Assembly: GCA_021823305.1 (NCBI GenBank)
Contig: JAKAOE010000128.1
Location: 1-6,227, forward strand
DNA length: 6,227 nt
Source: Acidobacteriota bacterium
GTDB taxonomy: Bacteria > Acidobacteriota > Terriglobia > Terriglobales > SCQP01
Direction: 5' to 3'
Program-made: the position numbers and the translations under genes
Shown here: positions 1-5,410 of the stretch, piece by piece
Numbering within the stretch: the stretch's first letter is position 1
Layout: every line of letters starts with the position of its first letter
Notes under the pieces: generated by a model
Told to the model about the DNA's origin: nothing
Database searches by the model: none
What the model saw: the letters and a program-made list of their open reading frames with translations, nothing else

Positions 1-983
1 CCCCGGAGGCCGCGCGCCGCCCGGCCCGCAAGCGCCGGCGCCGGCGTCCGAAGCCCGACCACGTCGAGATCTTCGAAGCGCTGGAAAAGCTGGGCCACGA
101 ACCCAGCTACTACGTCCTCGACGGACGCGAGTCCAACCTGCTTGGTCTGGCGAAGTCCGACGCCGACCTGCTCTTCAACCTGACCGAATCCTTCGCCGGC
201 GACGACACCCGCGACGTGCATCTGGCGGCCTTCTTCGACCTGCTCGGCCGCCCCTACACCGGCGCCGGACCGCACGCCCTCCACCTGGCGCAGGACAAGG
301 CGCTGGCCAAGAAGATCTTCGCCTTCCATGGCATTCGCACCCCGCGCTTCGCCGCCTGCTACCGCGGCCGCCTGGAGCACGCCCACGACATCGCCTTTCC
401 GCTGATCGTCAAGCCCGCCCGCGAGGACGGCTCCATCGGCATCGAAGCCGCCTCCGTCGTCCACAGCGTCAAGGAGCTGATGCAGCGCATTGACTGCATC
501 CACGAGACTTTCGATTCGCCGGCGCTGGTCGAGGAGTACATCGAAGGCCGCGAGATTTACATCGGCGTCCTCGGCAACCGCAACCCCGAGGCGCTGCCGC
601 CGGTCGAGCTGGACCTGTCGCGCCTGCCCGAGGGCACGCCCAGGATCGCCAGCGCCGACGTCAAATGGGAACGCAACAGCGAAGCCTACCGCGTCACCAA
701 GTCCGCCCTGGCGGAGGATTTGCCCGAACCCGCGGCGCGCGCGCTCGAGGAGGCGGCGCTCGCCGCCTACCGCGCGCTCGGCCTGCGCGACTACGGCCGC
801 ATTGACCTGCGCCTCACGCCCAAAAACGAAGCCTACGTGCTCGAGGTCAACCCCAACCCCTGGCTCTCGAGCGGCGCCGAGTTCGCCATGGCGGCCAAAA
901 AGGCGGGCCGCTCCTACGCCCAGTTGATCGCCGAAATCCTCGAACTCACCCAGCAGCGCACCGCCGCCGAAGCCGGCGCGTGA
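1..983 (+). CDS. D-Ala-D-Ala ligase-like ATP-grasp enzyme, 5'-truncated by the window edge
   Basis: The reading frame (first full codon at base 3) is open from the window edge to TGA at 981-983, giving 326 residues; the true start lies upstream. The GTG at 216 is internal, because family-like sequence (DLLFNLTESFAGDD) precedes it. Numbering from base 3, an Arg-rich stretch (about 9-16) leads into the pre-ATP-grasp region. The ATP-grasp core follows: FPLIVKPAREDGSIGI (about 132-147, ATP-binding Lys137 and Gly-rich loop), an EEYIEGREIYIGV strand, then YGRIDLRL and YVLEVNPNPWLSSGA, which carry the metal-binding Asp, Glu and Asn. Known ATP-grasp ligases of this group join a carboxylate to an amine through an acyl-phosphate. 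The ExNPNP motif differs from the ExNTxPG form usual in Ddl, so the substrate need not be D-alanine. It converges with the DUF3738 gene across 29 bp. I am confident of the fold and not of the substrate. Confidence 0.85.
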   Translation, partial: PEAARRPARKRRRRRPKPDHVEIFEALEKLGHEPSYYVLDGRESNLLGLAKSDADLLFNLTESFAGDDTRDVHLAAFFDLLGRPYTGAGPHALHLAQDKALAKKIFAFHGIRTPRFAACYRGRLEHAHDIAFPLIVKPAREDGSIGIEAASVVHSVKELMQRIDCIHETFDSPALVEEYIEGREIYIGVLGNRNPEALPPVELDLSRLPEGTPRIASADVKWERNSEAYRVTKSALAEDLPEPAARALEEAALAAYRALGLRDYGRIDLRLTPKNEAYVLEVNPNPWLSSGAEFAMAAKKAGRSYAQLIAEILELTQQRTAAEAGA

Positions 984-1012
984 GCGCGCGCCTCCCCGTC
1001 AGCCTCTCCAAC

Positions 1013-1816
1013 TCATTGCGACGAGGACCAACGCCCGTGGAGATGCCGGATGACGTCGATCTTCATGAATTTGGTGTGTCCAGGGACGACTATCGCCTTC
1101 AGTCCGAGCTGCTTTTGCACCAGGTCCATCAGCGGTGCACGAGTCACGGACGTCCCCGCCCCGAGTTTGAGCCGGATGTCGTAGCGCCCTTGCAACCCTG
1201 TTGCGTCCACAACCGGGTGGCGCAGGTCGGCGCCGAGGTAGTAGTAACGATTGAGCCAACCGACGAGTTCGGTGACCGACCCAAAATCGTAGAAGCCCGC
1301 CATGAGCGCGTCCCTCGTCATGGCGATCGACTTCTTGGTCCGGCCAAACTTCGGTCCGCCCCGCGCGACCGTCAACCTATACACCGGTGCCGGCGGCCGC
1401 TCGACCTGGTACCGAAGTCCGAACGCCTTTACGACGACACCTTGAAGCAGCTTCATCATCTGCGCGTGCGTTGCCGGCGCCGTCGTCGTGAGCTGGACTT
1501 GGTACACGTCCGCGTCCATCCAGCCCGGCCCGCCCTTGATCTGAGTCGTATTGTCGAGGCCGAAGGCGAACATGATCAGGAGCCCGGGAGTACAGGTCGG
1601 ACAAAACCACCGCACCGGGTCCTCCGTCGGTGGCCCCTCCACACGCGGGTTGCACCCGCCGCCCGCCCTAAGGCGGCAAATCCAGTCGACTGTCGCCCCC
1701 GCGACCGCAGGCTCCGCATCAAGCCCCCTGGCCTGAGCATGTATACAGTTCGGCGACGCCAAGCCGACGCTCGCCGCGACAACCGACGCCAGCGCCAGTA
1801 CCGCAAATCGCTTCAC
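1013..1816 (-). CDS. Secreted TIGR03435/DUF3738-family protein of unknown function
   Basis: The predicted protein has 267 residues and starts at a GTG at 1814-1816. I chose this start because it begins directly with a signal peptide: MKRF, a hydrophobic stretch to about residue 20, and an HAQA cleavage site at 26-29. The frame stays open to a TTG at 1924, but that extension would bury the signal. The family's hallmarks are visible in order: LLIMFAFGL (79-87), GGPGWMDADVYQV (95-107), PVYRLTVARGGPKFG (144-158), HPVVDATGLQGRYDIRL (200-216) and a final QKQLGLKAIVVPG region. The family is abundant in soil Acidobacteriota and has no established function; export to the periplasm or outside is inferred from the signal. 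The N-terminal part of the mature protein is unusual. It lacks the common ASIKP-like opening and carries four Cys (47, 55, 72, 75), including one CxxC. By eye the gene is less GC-rich than its neighbours. No strong Shine-Dalgarno site precedes it. Confidence 0.88.
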   Translation of the reverse strand: MKRFAVLALASVVAASVGLASPNCIHAQARGLDAEPAVAGATVDWICRLRAGGGCNPRVEGPPTEDPVRWFCPTCTPGLLIMFAFGLDNTTQIKGGPGWMDADVYQVQLTTTAPATHAQMMKLLQGVVVKAFGLRYQVERPPAPVYRLTVARGGPKFGRTKKSIAMTRDALMAGFYDFGSVTELVGWLNRYYYLGADLRHPVVDATGLQGRYDIRLKLGAGTSVTRAPLMDLVQKQLGLKAIVVPGHTKFMKIDVIRHLHGRWSSSQ

Positions 1817-1958
1817 TTCCGACCGCCCAACGCAAGGATCTCGCGCCGCGGCGAGCCCAGAGATCGCGAGGGCTGGGCCGCATGAGCAGCGGCCGCGGTG
1901 ACCAAAAGGGCTGCGCGGAAGCAATTCCAGTTAAAGGTCATGCATACCTCACAGTTTC

Positions 1959-1997
1959 ATGCGGACTGCGTCATCAAATCGGAGTCCGATACCGCAT
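1959..1997. repeat. Overlapping inverted repeats in the leader of the DUF3738 gene
   Basis: Two imperfectly nested inverted repeats lie in the 273-bp gap between the DUF3738 gene and the hydrolase gene. ATGCGG (1959-1964) pairs with CCGCAT (1992-1997). CGGACT (1962-1967) pairs with AGTCCG (1983-1988) across a 15-base loop. The arms share bases, so the two pairings exclude each other. They could be an operator or an mRNA hairpin for the DUF3738 gene, or chance in GC-rich DNA. Apart from these, the candidate promoter and the hairpin at 2067-2084, I see no gene or element in 1817-2089. Confidence 0.3.
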
Positions 1998-2025
1998 ACT
2001 CTCTACCCCCCGGAAGCAGTGTCAA
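1996..2025 (-). promoter_or_regulatory. Weak candidate promoter for the DUF3738 gene
   Basis: On the minus strand a perfect TTGACA (2025-2020) is followed after 18 bases by GAGTAT (2001-1996), which matches only three of six -10 positions. The site lies about 180 bases before the GTG start. The -35 match is good and the -10 is poor, so this is a suggestion only. Confidence 0.2.
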
Positions 2026-2066
2026 GCGTGTTGTGCTCCCGTCGAGATGAATCCGGCGACCCATGT

Positions 2067-2084
2067 TGGCGGTTACCGCCGCCA
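2067..2084 (-). terminator. Hairpin just after the hydrolase stop codon; possible terminator or 3' stabiliser
   Basis: TGGCGG (2067-2072) and CCGCCA (2079-2084) form a perfect 6-bp stem with a 6-base loop. It starts five bases past the TGA at 2090-2092 on the minus strand. An alternative pairing, GGCGGT/ACCGCC around one base, overlaps it. The placement is right for a 3' end, but no U-run follows, so it is not a canonical intrinsic terminator. Confidence 0.3.
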
Positions 2085-2089
2085 GATGG

Positions 2090-3208
2090 TCACAGCTCGC
2101 GCCTCAGGAACCGCACGATCAGCCCGGCGTCCATGTACTTGAACGGCCAGCGGCCGATGGTGTAATGCCCGCAGGGCAGTCCATGGGCTTCAAACGGCAG
2201 CCCCAGCCGGCGGAACGACGCCACCACCTCGCGCGAAAACTGCGGCAGAAAGCACGGATCGTAGCGCGCCCAGATCAGCAGGCTGCGCTTGCCGGTTTCC
2301 CGGGCAAGGCGCGCATAGGTGTCGAGATAGCTGGCCGGGCTGATCACGCGCCAGACCTCGCGCAACTGGTCCTGGTCGAGATAGCCGGCGAGGCTGTCGC
2401 GCACGTGCCACGTCGCCAGTCCGGTCCACACCACGTCGCCGAAGTATTCCGACACATGATTAAACACGTTCACGCGCAGGCGCGGTTCGTGCGCGCTGGT
2501 CAGCAGCGCGTAACACGAGCCCAGGCTGGTGCCCACGATCCCGAGCGAGGTGTAGCCCTCCTGTTCCAGCCAGTCGAGCGCGGCGCGGATGTCGGCCACC
2601 GCCTGACGCGCGGCGTGAATGGTGCGGCCGATGTTCGAGTCCACCGTATATTCGGCGCGTTTCAGGCCGCCGGGCATGCGCCGGTCGTGGTAGGGCATGC
2701 TCACCCGCAGCGCCGCGATGCCGGCCCGCTGCAGCAGGCTGCACAGTCCCCAATGCCCCTGCTCGTCGGCGTTCCATTGCGCCACCACCACCACCGCCTT
2801 GCGGCCGGGCGCGGGGAACCAGCGCGCCACCACCTGCCGGTTCTCCGGGTACGGCGTCTCCACCGGCGAGTCGAAGCGCAGCCAATCGCCCTCGCGGCGA
2901 TACTCACGCACCGGCTCATAGGCGAAAAAACGCTCGCTCTCGCGTAAGACGCGCGTGTTCCAGTCGCGTAGCGCCTCGACGATGGCGGATGCGGGCGCCT
3001 CCGGACTCCACGGCCCCAATCCGTTCACCGGCGTGGCGCGCAGCCACTCGCTGCCCCAGTCGAAGGCGGTCAGGCGGCGGTCTTGATCCACGCGGTTGAG
3101 GCGCCGCTCCCAGGCGTGGATCAGGCTGGCATAGGGGTTTGGCAATCGTTGCCGGTAAAACCGCGGGAATCGCTCAAGTTTGGCACGTGGATTGCACCCG
3201 GTCAACAA
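2090..3208 (-). CDS. Alpha/beta-hydrolase, ABHD18-like
   Basis: The 372-residue frame (longest form) carries a readable alpha/beta-hydrolase core. A buried strand KAVVVVAQWNADEQGHWGL (137-155) is followed by ALRVSMPYHDRRMPGG (166-181) and the nucleophile elbow GTSLGS with Ser228. WARYDPCF supplies a probable acid, Asp317, and LPCGHYTIG the catalytic His348. Known members of the fold are esterases, lipases or peptidases; the substrate cannot be read here. The conserved-looking N-terminal block IHAWERRL...FDWGSEWL suggests a family-specific lead domain. I see no signal peptide, so it is probably cytoplasmic. The start is uncertain: tandem TTG codons at 3208-3203, another TTG at 3145, and no clear Shine-Dalgarno site for any. 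Homologues as I recall them begin near residues 15-22, which favours 3145. It is divergent from the lipoprotein gene, and the longest form overlaps that gene's candidate promoter. Confidence 0.87.
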   Translation of the reverse strand: MLTGCNPRAKLERFPRFYRQRLPNPYASLIHAWERRLNRVDQDRRLTAFDWGSEWLRATPVNGLGPWSPEAPASAIVEALRDWNTRVLRESERFFAYEPVREYRREGDWLRFDSPVETPYPENRQVVARWFPAPGRKAVVVVAQWNADEQGHWGLCSLLQRAGIAALRVSMPYHDRRMPGGLKRAEYTVDSNIGRTIHAARQAVADIRAALDWLEQEGYTSLGIVGTSLGSCYALLTSAHEPRLRVNVFNHVSEYFGDVVWTGLATWHVRDSLAGYLDQDQLREVWRVISPASYLDTYARLARETGKRSLLIWARYDPCFLPQFSREVVASFRRLGLPFEAHGLPCGHYTIGRWPFKYMDAGLIVRFLRREL

Positions 3209-3221
3209 TAGGCGCTACGAT
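3192..3221 (+). promoter_or_regulatory. Candidate sigma70-type promoter of the BON lipoprotein gene
   Basis: TTGCAC (3192-3197) and TACGAT (3216-3221) are separated by 18 bases. The -10 hexamer matches four of six consensus positions, including the key TA...T; the -35 matches three. Transcription would begin near 3228 and give a leader of about 50 bases that contains the hairpin at 3242-3258. It overlaps the longest version of the divergent hydrolase gene, which supports a shorter hydrolase start. Confidence 0.4.
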
Positions 3222-3241
3222 TCACGCTGGACCGGTACTTT

Positions 3242-3262
3242 TTGCCGCTTTGCGGCGGTTTT
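3242..3262 (+). promoter_or_regulatory. Terminator-like hairpin in the lipoprotein mRNA leader
   Basis: GCCGC (3244-3248) and GCGGC (3252-3256) pair around a TTT loop. Two U-G wobble pairs can lengthen the stem to seven, and TTTT follows at 3259-3262. This is the layout of an intrinsic terminator on the plus strand, yet it lies between the gene's likely promoter and its Shine-Dalgarno site. No gene ends here, because both neighbours start on either side. It may act as an attenuator, as a translation-modulating hairpin next to the Shine-Dalgarno site, or by insulating the gene from upstream read-through. Confidence 0.4.
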
Positions 3263-3266
3263 GCCT

Positions 3267-3271
3267 GGAGG
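3267..3271 (+). promoter_or_regulatory. Strong Shine-Dalgarno site fixing the lipoprotein start
   Basis: GGAGG sits five bases before the ATG at 3277. It decides this start over an in-frame ATG at 3139, which lies inside the divergent gene and would put 46 residues ahead of the lipoprotein signal. Confidence 0.8.
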
Positions 3272-3276
3272 AATTT

Positions 3277-4257
3277 ATGTCAAGCCGCGCTCTCGCAGCA
3301 ATCTTTTCCGCCTCCATCCTGGCGGTCGCCATCACTGCTTGCTCGCGCAGCAGCGCGAACACCCAGGATCAGACCATCAACCAGGCGGTGCAAAGCAAGC
3401 TGAATGCCGACCCTGCCCTCTCCGGCGCGGCCGTCACCGCTTCCACTCTCAACGGCGTGGTCACCCTGAAGGGCAGCGTCAACAGCGAAGCGGCCCGCCA
3501 GGCCGCCGCCGGCGACGCCAACATGCCGGGCGTGACCCAAGTGGACAACCAGATCTCCACCAATACGCCGGCGAATCCGTCCGCGGCGCCCGCCCCCGCC
3601 AATGCGATGTCCGGCGCCCCCGCCCCGGCCACCTCGATGTCCGGCGCCTCCGCCCCGCGGCACGCCCGCTCGTCGAGCCGCTCCAGTGCCGCGCCCGCGC
3701 CTGCCCCTGCCCCCGCCATCCAGGCGGCCGCGCCGGTCCAGGTCGAGACCGGCACGACGCTGCAGGTGCGCCTCAATAGCCCGCTGAGTTCGGCCAGCGC
3801 CACCGCCGGCCAAGGCTGGAGCGCCACGCTCGCCCAACCGGTGCGGGTCAACGGCCAGATCGCCATCCCCCGCGGCGCCACCCTCACCGGCGACGTGGTC
3901 GCCGCCGACAGCGCCGGCCACTTCAAGGGCCAGTCGCGCCTGGTGCTGGCGCTCACCTCGCTGGCCTATAACGGCCAGAGCTACGGCCTCACCACCACCG
4001 AGGTCAGCCGCCTCGCCGGCAACCGCACCACCCGCAGTGAGGTCGCCATCGGCGGCGGCGCCGCCCTCGGCGCCCTGGTCGGCGCGCTGGTCGGCCACGG
4101 CAAGGGCGCCGCCATCGGCGCCGCCACCGGCGCCGGCGCCGGCACCGCGGCGCAGGCGCTGACCAAGCCCGCCGAAGTCAACCTGCCGGCGGAAACCGTC
4201 CTCAGCTTCACGCTGAAGCAGCCGGTGCAGGTGGTGCCCGCGGCCAGCGCCCACTAA
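3277..4257 (+). CDS. BON-domain lipoprotein with Pro/Ala linker and Gly-zipper C-terminal domain
   Basis: The protein has 326 residues. A lipoprotein signal ends in the lipobox ITA-Cys22, so the mature protein should be lipid-anchored in the envelope. A single BON domain spans about 33-94 ([36 protein letters not shown]). BON domains are thought to bind membranes or phospholipids. A low-complexity Pro/Ala/Ser linker (about 97-153) includes a short duplicated module. The C-terminal domain (about 157-320) starts with [14 protein letters not shown] and has [12 protein letters not shown] and [13 protein letters not shown] strands. It holds a Gly-zipper (259-289; repeated GxxxG steps such as GALVGALVG and GAAIGAATG) that could insert in or pack against a membrane, then a last beta stretch. 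A similar beta domain with a Gly-zipper recurs in Acidobacteriota proteins I recall. A structural or stress role in the envelope is inference. It is a single transcription unit facing the secG operon. Confidence 0.88.
   Translation: MSSRALAAIFSASILAVAITACSRSSANTQDQTINQAVQSKLNADPALSGAAVTASTLNGVVTLKGSVNSEAARQAAAGDANMPGVTQVDNQISTNTPANPSAAPAPANAMSGAPAPATSMSGASAPRHARSSSRSSAAPAPAPAPAIQAAAPVQVETGTTLQVRLNSPLSSASATAGQGWSATLAQPVRVNGQIAIPRGATLTGDVVAADSAGHFKGQSRLVLALTSLAYNGQSYGLTTTEVSRLAGNRTTRSEVAIGGGAALGALVGALVGHGKGAAIGAATGAGAGTAAQALTKPAEVNLPAETVLSFTLKQPVQVVPAASAH
3604..3663 (+). repeat. Imperfect 30-bp tandem duplication within the lipoprotein linker
   Basis: Two 30-bp units (3604-3633 and 3634-3663) share the core ATGTCCGGCGCC at 3606 and 3636. 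They encode [10 protein letters not shown] followed by [10 protein letters not shown]. The unit length is a multiple of three, so copy-number change would lengthen the linker without breaking the frame. Confidence 0.65.
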
Positions 4258-4264
4258 GCGGAGC

Positions 4265-4900
4265 TCAGCGCGGCTGCAGGAAGGGGTTGCCGCGGCGCTC
4301 CCGCCCGATCGTCGTCTCCGGCCCATGGCCGGGGACGACGCGGGTCGCATCCGGCAGCGCCAGCACCACGTCGTGCAGCGACCGCAGGATCGCGCCGGTA
4401 TCGCCGCCGGGCAGATCGGTGCGCCCGATCGAGCCGGCAAACAGCGTGTCGCCGGCGAACAACACGCCATCCTCGGGCAGGTAGAGGCACACGCTGCCCG
4501 GCGTGTGGCCGGGCGTCTCCAGCACCTGCACCGGATGCGCGCCCAGCATCAGCCGCGCCGCCGCGGTCAGCTCCCCCGCCACTTGGGGCGCGGGCGGCGG
4601 CGCCACGCCGATCCACTGCGCCTGCATCCCCAGCGTGCCAGCCAGCGGCAAGTCGCGCGGGTGCAGCCAAACCGGCGCCCCGCTCGCCCGCCGCAGAGCC
4701 TCCGCCCCGCCGATGTGGTCTATGTGGGCGTGGGTGACGACGATGGCGTGCAGCTTCCATCCGCGCGCCTCCAGCAGCCGCTCGATCTCGCCCACCTCCG
4801 CGCCCGGGTCGATCACCAGCGCCGCCTGCGCCTCGCGGTCGCCCAGGATGGTGCAGTTGCAGGCCAGCGGCCCGACCGGGAAGGTGATCTGATCGAGCAC
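4265..4900 (-). CDS. Metallo-beta-lactamase-fold hydrolase, glyoxalase II-like (YcbL type)
   Basis: The 211-residue protein shows the full metal-binding set of the fold. THAHIDH (56-62) provides His57, His59, Asp61 and His62; PGHTPGS has His132, FAGDTLF has Asp151 and VPGHGPET has His192. The segment GSIGRTDLPGGD and the ending GRERRGNPFL are typical of the short YcbL-like branch of the glyoxalase II group, which lacks the long C-terminal substrate domain. Known relatives hydrolyse S-lactoylglutathione or other thioesters, but the substrate varies and cannot be fixed here. It is probably cytoplasmic, as there is no signal. The start is a GTG 18 bases past the secG stop, with only a weak GC-rich Shine-Dalgarno-like stretch before it. 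It is the last gene of the minus-strand run and converges with the lipoprotein gene (7-bp gap). Confidence 0.9.
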   Translation of the reverse strand: MLDQITFPVGPLACNCTILGDREAQAALVIDPGAEVGEIERLLEARGWKLHAIVVTHAHIDHIGGAEALRRASGAPVWLHPRDLPLAGTLGMQAQWIGVAPPPAPQVAGELTAAARLMLGAHPVQVLETPGHTPGSVCLYLPEDGVLFAGDTLFAGSIGRTDLPGGDTGAILRSLHDVVLALPDATRVVPGHGPETTIGRERRGNPFLQPR

Positions 4901-4918
4901 GGCAGCGCCGCCGCGGAA

Positions 4919-5233
4919 TTACTGCTTGGGCTTGGGCTTGGGTTGCGTCGCGGTGTGCGTCGCCGCCGGCGTCGAGCCCAGAATCGAGCTGGCGTTGGAC
5001 TTGCCGCCGGCGGTCAGGATGGCGAGGGTGATGCTGGTCAGCATGAACAGCACCGCGCACACGATGGTCGCCTTGCCCAGCGCGGTTTGCGCGCCGCGCG
5101 GGCCGAACGCCGTCTGGCTGCCCATACCGCCGAAGGCCGAGGCGATGTCGCCCGCCTTGCCGCTCTGCAGCAGGATCACGGTGATCAGGAAGAAACAGAC
5201 CAGAATGTGCAGCAGGGTTATGAGAAGTTGCAC
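4919..5233 (-). CDS. secG: Preprotein translocase subunit SecG
   Basis: The 104-residue protein has the SecG layout. The first membrane helix is at about 3-22 and the conserved cytoplasmic loop LLQSGKAGDIASAFGGMGSQTAFG at about 21-44. A further loop ending in ALGKAT leads to the second helix at about 55-75. SecG is the auxiliary third subunit of the inner-membrane SecYEG channel and speeds SecA-driven export. The C-terminal tail (about 80-104) is Ser/Thr/Ala-rich and ends in Lys-Pro repeats; it is longer than the minimal subunit. The start is a GTG with the Shine-Dalgarno site AAGGA six bases upstream (5240-5244 on the plus strand). The gene follows tRNA-Leu by 25 bases with no terminator between them, so at least part of its transcript may include the tRNA. 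The hydrolase gene begins 18 bases after its stop. Confidence 0.95.
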   Translation of the reverse strand: MQLLITLLHILVCFFLITVILLQSGKAGDIASAFGGMGSQTAFGPRGAQTALGKATIVCAVLFMLTSITLAILTAGGKSNASSILGSTPAATHTATQPKPKPKQ

Positions 5234-5239
5234 GCAGCG

Positions 5240-5244
5240 TCCTT
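5240..5244 (-). promoter_or_regulatory. Shine-Dalgarno site of secG
   Basis: On the minus strand AAGGA lies six bases before the GTG at 5233-5231. It supports this non-ATG start. Confidence 0.65.
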
Positions 5245-5258
5245 GGGCGAAATCCTAG

Positions 5259-5343
5259 TGGTGCGGAAGGCGGGACTCGAACCCGCATGCCTTGCGGCGC
5301 CACCCCCTCAAGATGGTGTGTCTGCCAGTTTCACCACTTCCGC
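5259..5343 (-). tRNA. tRNA-Leu (anticodon GAG)
   Basis: This 85-base class II tRNA folds by eye. The acceptor GCGGAAG pairs with CTTCCGC, followed by discriminator A and an encoded CCA. The D loop contains the GG pair (AAACTGGCAGA). The anticodon stem CCATC/GGTGG (one U-G pair) carries the loop TTGAGGG, with anticodon GAG at 5309-5307, which reads CUC and CUU leucine codons. The long variable arm (GCC-GCAA-GGC) is expected for leucine tRNAs. The T arm is GCGGG-TTCGAGT-CCCGC. It lies between tpiA and secG on the same strand and has its own extended -10 promoter. Confidence 0.96.
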
Positions 5344-5352
5344 GACCGCTAC

Positions 5353-5361
5353 AGTATAGCA
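5353..5361 (-). promoter_or_regulatory. Extended -10 promoter of tRNA-Leu
   Basis: On the minus strand TGC-TATACT has both the TG extension and a five-of-six -10 hexamer. It ends nine bases before the tRNA, so transcription would begin just ahead of the mature 5' end. No -35 hexamer is visible at 16-18 bases, which fits the extended type. It may also drive secG and the hydrolase gene. Upstream, GGCGC (5369-5373) and GCGCC (5392-5396) could pair as a GC-rich hairpin after tpiA, but no U-run follows. Confidence 0.6.
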
Positions 5362-5410
5362 GGCGCATGGCGCTCCCGGGGACCGCCCGCGGCGCCCACA
5401 ACCCATTGCC

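Noticed and set aside
216..983. GTG at 216 as the start of the ATP-grasp gene
   Set aside because: Conserved-looking ligase sequence lies in frame upstream to the window edge, so the gene is truncated by the window and does not start here.
980..1885. Long plus-strand open frame opposite the DUF3738 gene
   Set aside because: Its translation is Arg/Pro/His-rich with no family motif, and the opposite strand carries a signal peptide and clear DUF3738 motifs.
2063..2947. Long plus-strand open frame opposite the hydrolase
   Set aside because: It is low in hydrophobic order, His/Arg-rich and lacks any motif; the minus strand has an intact catalytic triad.
4258..4264. Terminator between the convergent lipoprotein and hydrolase genes
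   Set aside because: The gap is only 7 bases, and I see no hairpin with a T-run on either strand near it.
3280..4470. 396-residue minus-strand open frame opposite the lipoprotein gene
   Set aside because: It is a Gly/Ala/Arg-rich shadow of the GC-rich lipoprotein gene and runs into the hydrolase gene in another frame.
4254..5359. Long open frames on both strands overlapping the hydrolase gene, secG and the tRNA
   Set aside because: They are compositional shadows; the real frames show complete motifs, and these also cross a tRNA.
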